42,422 nucleotides of DNA from assembly GCA_902790375.1 (NCBI GenBank), contig CADARY010000016.1:1-42422 (forward strand), given 5' to 3'. The DNA comes from Oscillospiraceae bacterium. Its GTDB lineage: Bacteria; Bacillota; Clostridia; Oscillospirales; Oscillospiraceae. Both the position numbers and the translations under genes were made by a program. Of this stretch, positions 24,117-31,798 are shown in pieces. The notes below the pieces were generated by a model. That model worked only from the letters and a program-made list of their open reading frames with translations, made no database searches and had not been told where the DNA came from. Every line of letters begins with the position of its first letter. Within the stretch, counting starts at the first letter, position 1.

Positions 24117-26477
24117 TCACATCTTCTCCATATGCGCTGCGGCGGCGCGCAGCATGAGCTTTTTCACGCCGGCCTCAAAGCGGATCTCGATCAGAAAGTC
24201 CCCGCCCATCGGGGTCATCTTCACGATCTCGCCCGCGCCGAAGGCCTTGTGGCGCACCCGGTCGCCGACAGAAAAGCTTGCCTGCACGGCGGGCTTCGGC
24301 GCGGCGGGCGCGGGATAGGCCGGGGCCCTGGGCTTCGGCGCCTCGCGTTTCGCCTCCGCGCTCTCCTGTTTCAGGTTCCCGTAGGAATAGCTGCGCGGGA
24401 TGCTCTTTTCGATATGCTCCTCCGGGATCTCGGAGACAAAGCGGGAGACGCGGTTTGCGGTGGTGCGGCCGAAGAGCATGCGCTGGTGGGCGGAGGTGAG
24501 ATACAGCTTCTCCTTCGCCCGCGTGATTGCCACATAGCAGAGCCTGCGCTCCTCCTCCATCTCCTCCGGCTCCCCGATGGCGCGGGTGCCGGGGAAAATG
24601 GTCTCCTCCATGCCGACGATGAACACCGTCGGAAACTCAAGGCCCTTGGCGCTGTGTATGGTCATGAGCACCACGGCGTCGGTGTCGCTGTCGTAGGTAT
24701 CCATGTCCGTATAGAGGGCCACGTTTGCCAGATACCCCTCCAGCGTCTCGTCCCCGGACTCCTTCATGTAGGTGAGGATGCTGGTCTTGAGCTCGCGGAC
24801 GTTCTCCGCGCGGGCGGTGTCCTCGGTGGTGTTGCGCTCCTCGAGGGCGCGCACGTACCCGGTCTTCTCCAGAAGCTCGTCCAGCAGCTCGTCCGGTCTA
24901 TGGGCGGCGGCGAAGTCCTTGAGCTCGAGGATCAGGTTTGAAAAGAGCCGGAGCTTCATCCCCGCGCGCTGGAGCTGCGGGATCTCCTCGGCATGCCGCA
25001 GGATTTCGAACATGGGCTCGTTCCGCTCGGCGGCAAGCTCTCCCACAAGCTCGACGGTCCTCGCTCCGATGCCCCTTGCCGGGACATTGATGACGCGCGT
25101 GAGGCGCAGATCGTCCGACGGGGCGGAAATGAGGCAGAGGTAAGCCAGGATGTCCTTGATTTCGGCCCGGTCAAAGAAGCGCGTGCCGCCGATGATGCGG
25201 TAGGGGATGCCGCTGCGCTTGAAGGCGTATTCAAACTGGTTGGACTGGGCGTTCATGCGGTATAATACCGCATGGTCGCGAAAGCTTGCCCCGCGCCCGT
25301 AGGCCGAGAGAATGCGGGAGGCGACATACTGGGCCTCGTCCCGCTCGTCGTCGGCAAAGTAGTGGGTCAGTTTTTCGCCCTGCGCCTTGTCGGTCCAGAG
25401 CTCCTTGCCCTTGCGTCGGCAGTTGTTGGCGATGACGGCGTTGGCCGCGTCCAGGATGTGGGAGCAGCTGCGGTAGTTCTGCTCGAGGCGGATGACCCGG
25501 CAGCCTCTGTACTGGCCTTCAAAGCTCAGGATATTTTCAATGGTCGCGCCGCGGAATTTGTAGATGCTCTGGTCATCGTCCCCCACCACGCAGATATTGC
25601 CCCAGCCCCCGGCCAGAAGCGAGGACAGGCGGTACTGCAGGCGGTTGGTGTCCTGATACTCGTCGATGAGCACGTAGCGGAAGCGGCGCTGCCAGTGCTC
25701 GAGCACGTCCGGGTTTTCCTCCAGGAGCTTGACGGTGTTGTAAATGAGATCGTCAAAGTCCATGGCGTTGGCGGCAAAGCAGCGGCGGCTGTACTCCTGA
25801 TAGACCTCCCCGTATGTCTTTCGACGCAGATCCGACGCCATGGCGGCTGCCTGCTGGTACGCCGTCGGGGACAGGCCCTCATCCTTGGCCCGGCCCATCT
25901 CGGCAAGGATGCTGCGCGGCGCATAGCTCTTTTCGTCGAGATCCATGTCCTTGATGATGTGCTTTAATAAACTCAGGCTGTCAGAGGTATCATAGATGGT
26001 GAAGGAGCCGGTATAGCCCAGGCGCTCGGCGTCCCGGCGCAGGATGCGCACGCAGGCCGAGTGGAAGGTACAGGCCCAGATATCCTCCGCCTCCTCCCCC
26101 AGCATGCGGGAGAGGCGCTCCTTGAGTTCTCCGGCGGCCTTGTTGGTAAAGGTGATGGCGAGGATGCGCCAGGGCTCCACCCTGTCCCAGGCGGCAAGGC
26201 GTTTGGCCTCCTCCCCGCCCTGGCGCAGCAGGGCGAGCTGCTTTTCGTCCGCGTCGTCGGGGATCTCTTCACAGTCGCCCGCCCGCCCGTATTTCAGGAG
26301 CTTTGCGATACGGTTGATGAGGACTGTGGTTTTCCCGCTGCCCGCCCCGGCCAGGATCAGAAGCGGCCCCTCCGTGGCCAGCACAGCCTCCTGCTGCATG
26401 GGGTTGAGCGCGGCAAAATCGCTGAGAATGAGCGCCCGGCGCGCGTCGAGGTATTCTTGTTGAAAAGTATTCATCAT
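24117..26477 (-). CDS. ATP-dependent DNA helicase, UvrD/PcrA family
   Basis: A 786-residue superfamily 1A 3'-5' helicase for excision repair and removal of RecA or RNA polymerase. The Walker A motif is AGAGSGKT (43-50), Walker B is VLIDEYQDTN, motif III is GDDDQSIYKFRGA, and motif VI is YVAITRAKEKL. There is an acidic insertion of about 35 residues after the first helix (around 65-105, GDCEEIPDDADEKQ) between motifs I and Ia. The C-terminus ends with a Tudor-like FSVGDRVRHKAFGAGEIV domain typical of PcrA. The ATG at 26477 lies 6 nt after the -10 box, so the mRNA may be leaderless. No ribosome site is visible. Confidence 0.95.
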   Translation of the reverse strand: MMNTFQQEYLDARRALILSDFAALNPMQQEAVLATEGPLLILAGAGSGKTTVLINRIAKLLKYGRAGDCEEIPDDADEKQLALLRQGGEEAKRLAAWDRVEPWRILAITFTNKAAGELKERLSRMLGEEAEDIWACTFHSACVRILRRDAERLGYTGSFTIYDTSDSLSLLKHIIKDMDLDEKSYAPRSILAEMGRAKDEGLSPTAYQQAAAMASDLRRKTYGEVYQEYSRRCFAANAMDFDDLIYNTVKLLEENPDVLEHWQRRFRYVLIDEYQDTNRLQYRLSSLLAGGWGNICVVGDDDQSIYKFRGATIENILSFEGQYRGCRVIRLEQNYRSCSHILDAANAVIANNCRRKGKELWTDKAQGEKLTHYFADDERDEAQYVASRILSAYGRGASFRDHAVLYRMNAQSNQFEYAFKRSGIPYRIIGGTRFFDRAEIKDILAYLCLISAPSDDLRLTRVINVPARGIGARTVELVGELAAERNEPMFEILRHAEEIPQLQRAGMKLRLFSNLILELKDFAAAHRPDELLDELLEKTGYVRALEERNTTEDTARAENVRELKTSILTYMKESGDETLEGYLANVALYTDMDTYDSDTDAVVLMTIHSAKGLEFPTVFIVGMEETIFPGTRAIGEPEEMEEERRLCYVAITRAKEKLYLTSAHQRMLFGRTTANRVSRFVSEIPEEHIEKSIPRSYSYGNLKQESAEAKREAPKPRAPAYPAPAAPKPAVQASFSVGDRVRHKAFGAGEIVKMTPMGGDFLIEIRFEAGVKKLMLRAAAAHMEKM

Positions 26478-26483
26478 GCGCTC

Positions 26484-26512
26484 ATTGTATCACATTCCTG
26501 CGGGGTGCACAA
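26484..26512 (-). promoter_or_regulatory. Promoter of the uvrD operon, next to the start codon
   Basis: On the minus strand -35 is TTGTGC (26507-26512) and -10 is TACAAT (26484-26489), spaced 17 bp. Six bases (GAGCGC) separate it from the ATG, so the expected start site is the A of that ATG. Confidence 0.55.
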
Positions 26513-26522
26513 GGGACGCGCC

Positions 26523-26551
26523 TTGACATTTTCCCCGCCGCACAGTATTAT
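26523..26551 (+). promoter_or_regulatory. Promoter of the GH25-DHHW-MBOAT-YbaK operon
   Basis: -35 is a perfect TTGACA (26523-26528) and -10 is TATTAT (26546-26551), with a 17-bp spacer. The ATG at 26591 follows after AAAGGA. Confidence 0.8.
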
Positions 26552-26590
26552 TCGTCTATCCATTCTATATTATTAAAGGAACATCCGCCC

Positions 26591-27586
26591 ATGCACGAGA
26601 GCGAAAAACAGGACAACAGGAAAAGGCTGGACAGGCGCAGGGCGCTGCTGATGTCGCTGATCGGCATCTGCGCGGCGATCATGCTGCTGTCGGTGGTATC
26701 CATCGTCCACTCCCTGCTTACGATGCGGGCCTACCGGGCGGAGGCCTCCGCAGTGCAGACTCCGGACCCCTACTTCGTCCCGACGCCCGTCCCGGCCGTG
26801 ACGCCGACTGTGCAGCCGACGCCCGTCCCGACGCCGGAGCCCACGCCCGAGAGTCCCTGGGGCTGGAAGGAATACGCGGGACAGCGGTACTATCTGCTTC
26901 CCGACAACAGCGTCCTGACCGGGCTGCACCTCATTGAGGGAAAGCTCCACTACTTCAACGAGTACGGCGAGCACGCCAGGTCCCTCGGCGTTGACGTGTC
27001 CTATCACAACAAGGGCATCAACTGGGAGGCGGTGCGCGCCCAGGGCGTGGACTTTGCCATCATCCGCCTGGGCTACCGCGGCTGGGAATCCGGCCAGCTG
27101 CACGAGGACGAGTGCTTCCGCCAGAACCTGCGCGGAGCGAAGGCTGCGGGGCTCAAGGTCGGGGTCTACCTCTACTCCACCGCCGTGAACGCCGCGGAGG
27201 CAAAAGAGGAGGCCGCCTTCATCCTCACCGGGCTCAGGGGCTTTCCTCTGGATCTGCCGGTGTATCTGGATACGGAGCAATCCGGCGAATACCCCTGGGG
27301 CCGGGCCGACCGCCTGCACAAGGTACGCCGCTATGAGATCATCACGAGCTTCTGCCGCGCCATCCGGGACGGGGGCTACGCGGTCGGCGTATACTCCGGG
27401 CAGAACTACCTGAAAAACCATGTGGCGATCCACACCTTTTCCCGCTACCCCATCTGGCTTGCCAGCTACACACGCTTCAACCGTCTGCCCGACTTTCCCT
27501 ACGCCTATGACATGTGGCAGTTTACGGACCGGGCTGTGGTGGGCGGCATCCGGGGCCTGGTGGATCTGTCGGCGGTCTATGATTGA
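26591..27586 (+). CDS. Membrane-anchored GH25 muramidase (lysozyme family)
   Basis: A 331-residue cell-wall hydrolase that should cut the MurNAc-GlcNAc bond. A short basic N-terminus precedes a transmembrane helix at about 19-41. A Pro/Thr linker (about 57-87) follows, then a small repeat-like segment (YYLLPDNSVLTGLHLIEGKLHYF) and the GH25 barrel from about 131. The catalytic acids are seen as D135 in GVDVSYHN and D227/E229 in VYLDTEQS. MWQFTDR near the C-terminus fits the family. It leads an operon with DHHW and MBOAT genes, 9 bp before the next start, so it may act on O-acylated glycan. Confidence 0.9.
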   Translation: MHESEKQDNRKRLDRRRALLMSLIGICAAIMLLSVVSIVHSLLTMRAYRAEASAVQTPDPYFVPTPVPAVTPTVQPTPVPTPEPTPESPWGWKEYAGQRYYLLPDNSVLTGLHLIEGKLHYFNEYGEHARSLGVDVSYHNKGINWEAVRAQGVDFAIIRLGYRGWESGQLHEDECFRQNLRGAKAAGLKVGVYLYSTAVNAAEAKEEAAFILTGLRGFPLDLPVYLDTEQSGEYPWGRADRLHKVRRYEIITSFCRAIRDGGYAVGVYSGQNYLKNHVAIHTFSRYPIWLASYTRFNRLPDFPYAYDMWQFTDRAVVGGIRGLVDLSAVYD

Positions 27587-27594
27587 GGCGCAGT

Positions 27595-28746
27595 ATGAAC
27601 AGAAAACGATTCCAGATTTGCACCGCGGCGCTCTGCCTGCTGTTTCTGCTGGCGGGGCTTGCGCGCGCCCTCCTCTCCCCCGAGACGGAGATCGCTTACG
27701 AAAACCGGCCCGCAAGGCGCTGGCCCGCGTTCAGCGCGGGCGCCTTTCTCCGGGGCGACTACCAGGCCGCAGCGGAGGACGCCCTTGCCGATCAGCTCCC
27801 CGAGGCAAGCCGGATGAAAAAGCTCTATAACATCTGCGACACCTCGCTCGCCCTGCCGCTCATCCGTTTTTTAGGGCGGGACGGGGGCTATGTCGGCTTC
27901 CGGGACATCTGCTTTTTAAAGGACATGCTGGTCGTGCGTCCCGTGCCGCTTTCGGAAAAGGAAGCGGCCCTGAAAGAGAGCGCCCGCAGGATCTCCGCCT
28001 GGGCGGAGGCCTCCCCCGGCACGGACTTCTATGTCTACTATATTGAGACTGACCGGGACTTAAACCTCGAGACCGGGGAAAAGACGGGCCTCTTTGACTG
28101 TCTGGCAGCAGAGCTCACGCTCCCGGCGGGGCATGTGGAAAGGCTGCGTATCGACTCCTTTGACGATTATCACCGGGACTTTTTCAAAACCGATCACCAC
28201 TGGAACGCCGCGGGCTCATACCGCGGGTATACGGAGCTCTGCGCCCTGCTCAATGCTGAGCCCCTGCCGCAGCCGGAGAAATACACCGTACCCGCCTGCT
28301 ATCGCGGCACACGCGCCGCGGGCGTGGAGGGCGTACCGGCGGAGGATTTCACGGTCAATCTCTACGACTGTCCGGATATGCGCGTGACGATCCCGGCGGG
28401 GCCGATCCCGGATTACGGGATGCAGGCGCTCCTTGTAAACGGGGAGCTGGAGCACGTCTCCTACGGCAGCGTCTTCGGCGTAGACTGCGGGGAGCTTGTC
28501 TTTGATACCGGCAAGCCCGGGAAAAATCTGCTCGTGATGGGCGACTCCTACGATAACGCGGTGGTAAAGCCGCTGGCGGCGGGCTTTGAGAAAACATACT
28601 GCGTCGATCTGCGCTCCTATGCCGGCGAGCTGGGCCGCCCCTTTGTGATGGCGGAGGTTCTCCGGGAGCACGACATTGACGCGGTGCTCTTCGTCGGCGG
28701 CATCGACTACTTCGGCGCGACGTTGCCCAACATGGAAGGGGGCTGA
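27595..28746 (+). CDS. DHHW family (AlgX/AlgJ-like) extracytoplasmic protein
   Basis: A 383-residue protein with an N-terminal membrane/signal helix (about 7-28). The motif D200-H201-H202-W203 (FKTDHHWNAAGSY) and a GDS-type block VMGDSYDN (about 315-322) resemble the SGNH-like acetyl-transfer enzymes AlgJ/AlgX, which use Ser, Asp and His. They work with MBOAT proteins, and the next gene is one. The start at 27595 has GAGG 6 nt upstream; the longer TTG frame at 27583 is not supported. Which polymer is modified is unknown; peptidoglycan or a secreted glycan are both possible. Confidence 0.85.
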   Translation: MNRKRFQICTAALCLLFLLAGLARALLSPETEIAYENRPARRWPAFSAGAFLRGDYQAAAEDALADQLPEASRMKKLYNICDTSLALPLIRFLGRDGGYVGFRDICFLKDMLVVRPVPLSEKEAALKESARRISAWAEASPGTDFYVYYIETDRDLNLETGEKTGLFDCLAAELTLPAGHVERLRIDSFDDYHRDFFKTDHHWNAAGSYRGYTELCALLNAEPLPQPEKYTVPACYRGTRAAGVEGVPAEDFTVNLYDCPDMRVTIPAGPIPDYGMQALLVNGELEHVSYGSVFGVDCGELVFDTGKPGKNLLVMGDSYDNAVVKPLAAGFEKTYCVDLRSYAGELGRPFVMAEVLREHDIDAVLFVGGIDYFGATLPNMEGG

Positions 28747-28751
28747 ACGGC

Positions 28752-30107
28752 ATGCTGTTTTCGAGTCTCAGCTTCCTCTTCCTTTTCCTGCCGGTCGTGC
28801 TGATCCTGTATCCGCTTCACCCCTCGGCCAGATACCGAAACGGGCTGCTGCTTGTCTCCTCCCTGCTCTTCTATGCCTGGGGCGCGCCGAAGGCCCTGCC
28901 GCTGCTTGTCGGTACGGCGGGGCTGGTCTGGCTCTGCGGCCTCGGGATGGAGAAGGGACTGCGCTTCTGTTATCCGCTGGCCGTCGCCTTTGTGCTGGGC
29001 TGTCTCGCGCTGTGCAAGTATCTGGGCTTTTTCGCCGGGATCTTCGGCGCGCAGCTCGGCTTTCGGCTGCTGCTGCCTGCCGGCATCAGCTTTTACAGCT
29101 TCCAGCTCCTGGCCTATCTCTTCGACCTGCGGCGGGGCGAGATTCGGGCGGAGCGCAGCTTTCTCCGCTTTCTGCTCTTCGTCGCCTTCTTCCCTCAGCT
29201 TTTGCAGGGACCGATCCTGCGCTATGGGAAGACCGCCCCGATGCTCGCAGCGAGAGCGGTCACATGGGACGGCGCTTTCTATGGTATGCGGCGCTTTCTG
29301 ATCGGGCTTGCCAAAAAGGTGCTGCTTGCCGACCGGGTGGCCGCCGTCGCCGCTTCGATCTACGCTTCGTCAGGATATGTCGGCACAGGCGCTCTGTGGC
29401 TTGCGGCGCTGTGCTACACCCTGCAGATCTACTTTGATTTTTCCGGCTACAGCGATATGGCGATCGGCCTCGGTCAACTCTTCGGCTTTTCCCTGTCGGA
29501 AAACTTCAACTATCCCTATACTGCCCTTTCGATCACGGACTTCTGGCGGCGCTGGCACATCACGCTCTCCCTCTGGTTTCGGGACTATGTATATATTCCC
29601 CTCGGCGGCAACCGGGTCAATCGCGGGCGCTTCGTGCTGAATATTCTGACCGTCTGGGCCTTCACAGGGCTGTGGCACGGCGCGTCGTGGAACTTTGTGC
29701 TCTGGGGCTTCTATTACGGGGTGCTGCTGCTGATTGAAAAGCTTGTGATCGGAAAGCGCATCGAGCGTGTGCCGCGGCTTCTGCGCTGGCTCGTCACCTT
29801 CGCGCTCGTGAATCTCGGCTGGGTACTGTTCCATCTCACGGACGCGGGGCAGCTTGCCGCCGTGCTGCGCGGCATGCTCGTCTATGCCCCGACGGATTGG
29901 CGGGCCCTGCTGGCGCTCGACGCCTCCGTCGCCCCCAGGCTCCTTACCGTCCCCATTGCGCTGTGGCTGAGCTTCCCGGTGCTCCGAAAATGGGTTCCGG
30001 AGAAGAGCGGCCCCCTCCTGAGCCTCGGGTATCTCACGCTCTTCGGCCTGTGCGTGCTGTTTCTTGTCAGCGCATCCTTCACGCCGTTTATCTATTTTAA
30101 TTTCTGA
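28752..30107 (+). CDS. MBOAT family membrane O-acyltransferase (AlgI-like)
   Basis: A 451-residue polytopic enzyme that passes an acyl group across the membrane. It starts MLFSSLSFLFLFLPVVL, as AlgI and DltB relatives do. The conserved catalytic His is H309 in FTGLWHGASWNFVLWG, and YFDFSGYSDMAIGLG, WRRWHITLSLWFRDY and YIPLGGNRV are family hallmarks. Expected to deliver acetyl groups to the DHHW protein encoded just upstream (6 bp between stop and start). dltA-like ligase or carrier genes are absent, so a DltB role is unlikely. Confidence 0.92.
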   Translation: MLFSSLSFLFLFLPVVLILYPLHPSARYRNGLLLVSSLLFYAWGAPKALPLLVGTAGLVWLCGLGMEKGLRFCYPLAVAFVLGCLALCKYLGFFAGIFGAQLGFRLLLPAGISFYSFQLLAYLFDLRRGEIRAERSFLRFLLFVAFFPQLLQGPILRYGKTAPMLAARAVTWDGAFYGMRRFLIGLAKKVLLADRVAAVAASIYASSGYVGTGALWLAALCYTLQIYFDFSGYSDMAIGLGQLFGFSLSENFNYPYTALSITDFWRRWHITLSLWFRDYVYIPLGGNRVNRGRFVLNILTVWAFTGLWHGASWNFVLWGFYYGVLLLIEKLVIGKRIERVPRLLRWLVTFALVNLGWVLFHLTDAGQLAAVLRGMLVYAPTDWRALLALDASVAPRLLTVPIALWLSFPVLRKWVPEKSGPLLSLGYLTLFGLCVLFLVSASFTPFIYFNF

Positions 30108-30121
30108 AAGAGAGAGTTGCC

Positions 30122-30676
30122 ATGTATATTGATCCCACCGTCTACACCGGAAAGCCCCTGGACGAGCGCATCCCGCGGGAGGCGCGCTGCTACGGGCTGC
30201 TGGAAAAGCTCGGCGTCGCCTATACCCGGGTCGATCACGAGCACGCCGACACCATTGAGGCCTGCCATGAGATTGAAAAGCTCCTGGGCTGCCGGATCTG
30301 CAAAAACCTTCTGCTCACGAACCGGCAGATGACGGAGCTGTGGCTGCTGCTCATGCCGGGGGACAAGCCCTTCAAGACCAGGGTACTGTCCAAACAGATC
30401 GGCTCGGCCCGCCTCTCCTTTGCAAGTCCCGAGCAGATGCTACGGCACCTGGATCTCACGCCCGGCTCCGTGAGCGTACTGGGCCTTATGAACGATCACG
30501 AGCACAAGGTCCGCCTGCTCATGGACCGGGATCTGCTGGCGGAGGACGCCATCGGCATGCACCCCTGCAACAACACCAGCTCGCTGCGCATCGCAAGGGA
30601 CGATCTGCTGAACACGATCCTGCCCGCCCTGGGCTATGAGCCGACCTTTGTCGAGCTCCCCTGGGAGACGGAATAA
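30122..30676 (+). CDS. YbaK/ProX-family aminoacyl-tRNA deacylase
   Basis: A 184-residue freestanding editing domain of the PrdX/ProXp-ala type, which hydrolyses mischarged Ala-tRNA(Pro) or Cys-tRNA(Pro). The core runs through KNLLLTNRQMTELWLLLMPG, the Lys-containing PFKTRVLSKQIG, and SVSVLGLMNDHEHKVRLL with the C-terminal MHPCNNTSSLRI. It is 15 bp after the MBOAT gene, the last gene of that operon. The pairing with cell-wall genes looks accidental. The frame runs into a terminator at 30699. Confidence 0.88.
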   Translation: MYIDPTVYTGKPLDERIPREARCYGLLEKLGVAYTRVDHEHADTIEACHEIEKLLGCRICKNLLLTNRQMTELWLLLMPGDKPFKTRVLSKQIGSARLSFASPEQMLRHLDLTPGSVSVLGLMNDHEHKVRLLMDRDLLAEDAIGMHPCNNTSSLRIARDDLLNTILPALGYEPTFVELPWETE

Positions 30677-31798
30677 ACACCCCGTTTTGTCAACACGGCA
30701 CGGCGCCCCGATTCCGCTTTGGAACCGGGGCGCCGTGCTGTCTTCTTTTAGGGCAATACCGCATAATTCGGCAAGAGCAGATCCTGAGAAAATTTGGGTT
30801 CTGATAAAGGCACTTTTTCGCAGATGTACTTTGTGTACCTCAAGGTCCCGCAGTACCCTGAGGGCATTCCCGCTGCAGATCTTGTCCGCCGTGTCAGAGC
30901 CGAAGCGATCCGCAATCTGCTCGCCGAGGCGCGGCAGGCCGCCGTAGTTTTCCAGCTCCAGTGTGCAGTCGATCCCGTCAAAGTCGGAGCCGAGGGCCAC
31001 GGCCTCGATTCCGGCGCGGTCGGCGATATATGCCATATGGCGCAGGATGTCCGCGTTTTCCGTGTGTTCGGCGTTTTCCCGCAGGAATTTGGAATAGAAG
31101 TTCACCCCGCACACGCCGCCCGCATCGCCGAGGGCGCGAAGCTGCGCGTCGGTGAGGTTCCGGCTGTGATCACACAGGGCCCGGGCGCAGGAGTGCGAGG
31201 CCACGAAGGGCTTTTTGCTCTCGCGCGCCACGTCCCAGAAGCCCCCCTCGGAGAGGTGGGACACGTCCGCCACGATGCCGAGCTTCGCCATCTCATCCAG
31301 CGCCTCAAGGCCGAAATCCTTGAGGCCCTTCGCGTGCAGGGCAGGGTCGGGGGAATTGGGATAGCCAAAGCAGTTTTCATAGTTCCAGGTCAGGGTGATG
31401 AGGCGCACGCCCAGCTCGTACATGGTCTTGAGGCGCGAAAGCTTCCCCTCGACGCCGACGCCGTCCTCCACCGTCAAAAGAGCCGAGACCCTGCCCGCCG
31501 CCCTGTTGCGCTCCAGGTCCGCCATGCTTTTGACCGGGGCAAGCCTGTCCCCGCACTGAGCGCACATGGAGGCAAAGCGCTCTGCCTGCTGCCGAAAGAA
31601 GTCCCAGGCGTTTTCGCGGATGCCGAGGCCTTCGGCGCAGTCGTGCGTGGGGATGAAGGCGGCAAAGCATTGCAGCAGCGCCCCGCCGTCCGTAAGCCTG
31701 TCAAGGCTGATGTGCCCGGGGGCGTTTTCCAGGGTGCAGTTTTCCAGCCGCAGGGTCACCAGCGTGTCGCAGTGCAGGTCAACAAAGCGCTGATTCAT
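30440..31798 (-). CDS. Membrane dipeptidase (renal dipeptidase, M19-like), reading frame extended by a repeat element
   Basis: A zinc dipeptidase family protein. The native part is residues 1-318 and contains FVDLHCDT (metal-binding H9/D11), HSCARALCDHSRN and GSDFDGI. At residue 319 the reading frame enters the 93-bp repeat, which codes in frame for exactly 31 residues. It then continues through the YbaK gene's terminator and 3' end in antisense, giving 452 residues. Natural family members end near GNALRVLRD, so the original stop was lost or moved. The ATG overlaps the stop of the Thr/Pro protein gene by 4 bp (ATGA) and has GAGAGGAG upstream. The real stop and protein length are uncertain. 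Confidence 0.75.
   Translation of the reverse strand: MNQRFVDLHCDTLVTLRLENCTLENAPGHISLDRLTDGGALLQCFAAFIPTHDCAEGLGIRENAWDFFRQQAERFASMCAQCGDRLAPVKSMADLERNRAAGRVSALLTVEDGVGVEGKLSRLKTMYELGVRLITLTWNYENCFGYPNSPDPALHAKGLKDFGLEALDEMAKLGIVADVSHLSEGGFWDVARESKKPFVASHSCARALCDHSRNLTDAQLRALGDAGGVCGVNFYSKFLRENAEHTENADILRHMAYIADRAGIEAVALGSDFDGIDCTLELENYGGLPRLGEQIADRFGSDTADKICSGNALRVLRDLEVHKVHLRKSAFIRTQIFSGSALAELCGIALKEDSTAPRFQSGIGAPCRVDKTGCLFRLPGELDKGRLIAQGGQDRVQQIVPCDAQRAGVVAGVHADGVLRQQIPVHEQADLVLVIVHKAQYAHGAGREIQVP
30699..30749 (+). terminator. Rho-independent terminator after the YbaK-family gene
   Basis: CACGGCGCCCCG (30699-30710) pairs with CGGGGCGCCGTG (30726-30737), with an inner TTCC/GGAA pair. It is followed by CTGTCTTCTTTTA. 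Its T-rich tail directly meets the repeat element. Confidence 0.85.
30752..30844 (+). repeat. Copy 2 of the 93-bp repeat element, fused in frame to the dipeptidase gene
   Basis: Exact reverse complement of bases 1-93. It begins right after the YbaK terminator tail (TTTTAGGGCAATACC) and ends at CTCAAG, where the dipeptidase gene begins in reverse. Thirty-one codons of the minus-strand frame cover it exactly. Confidence 0.9.
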
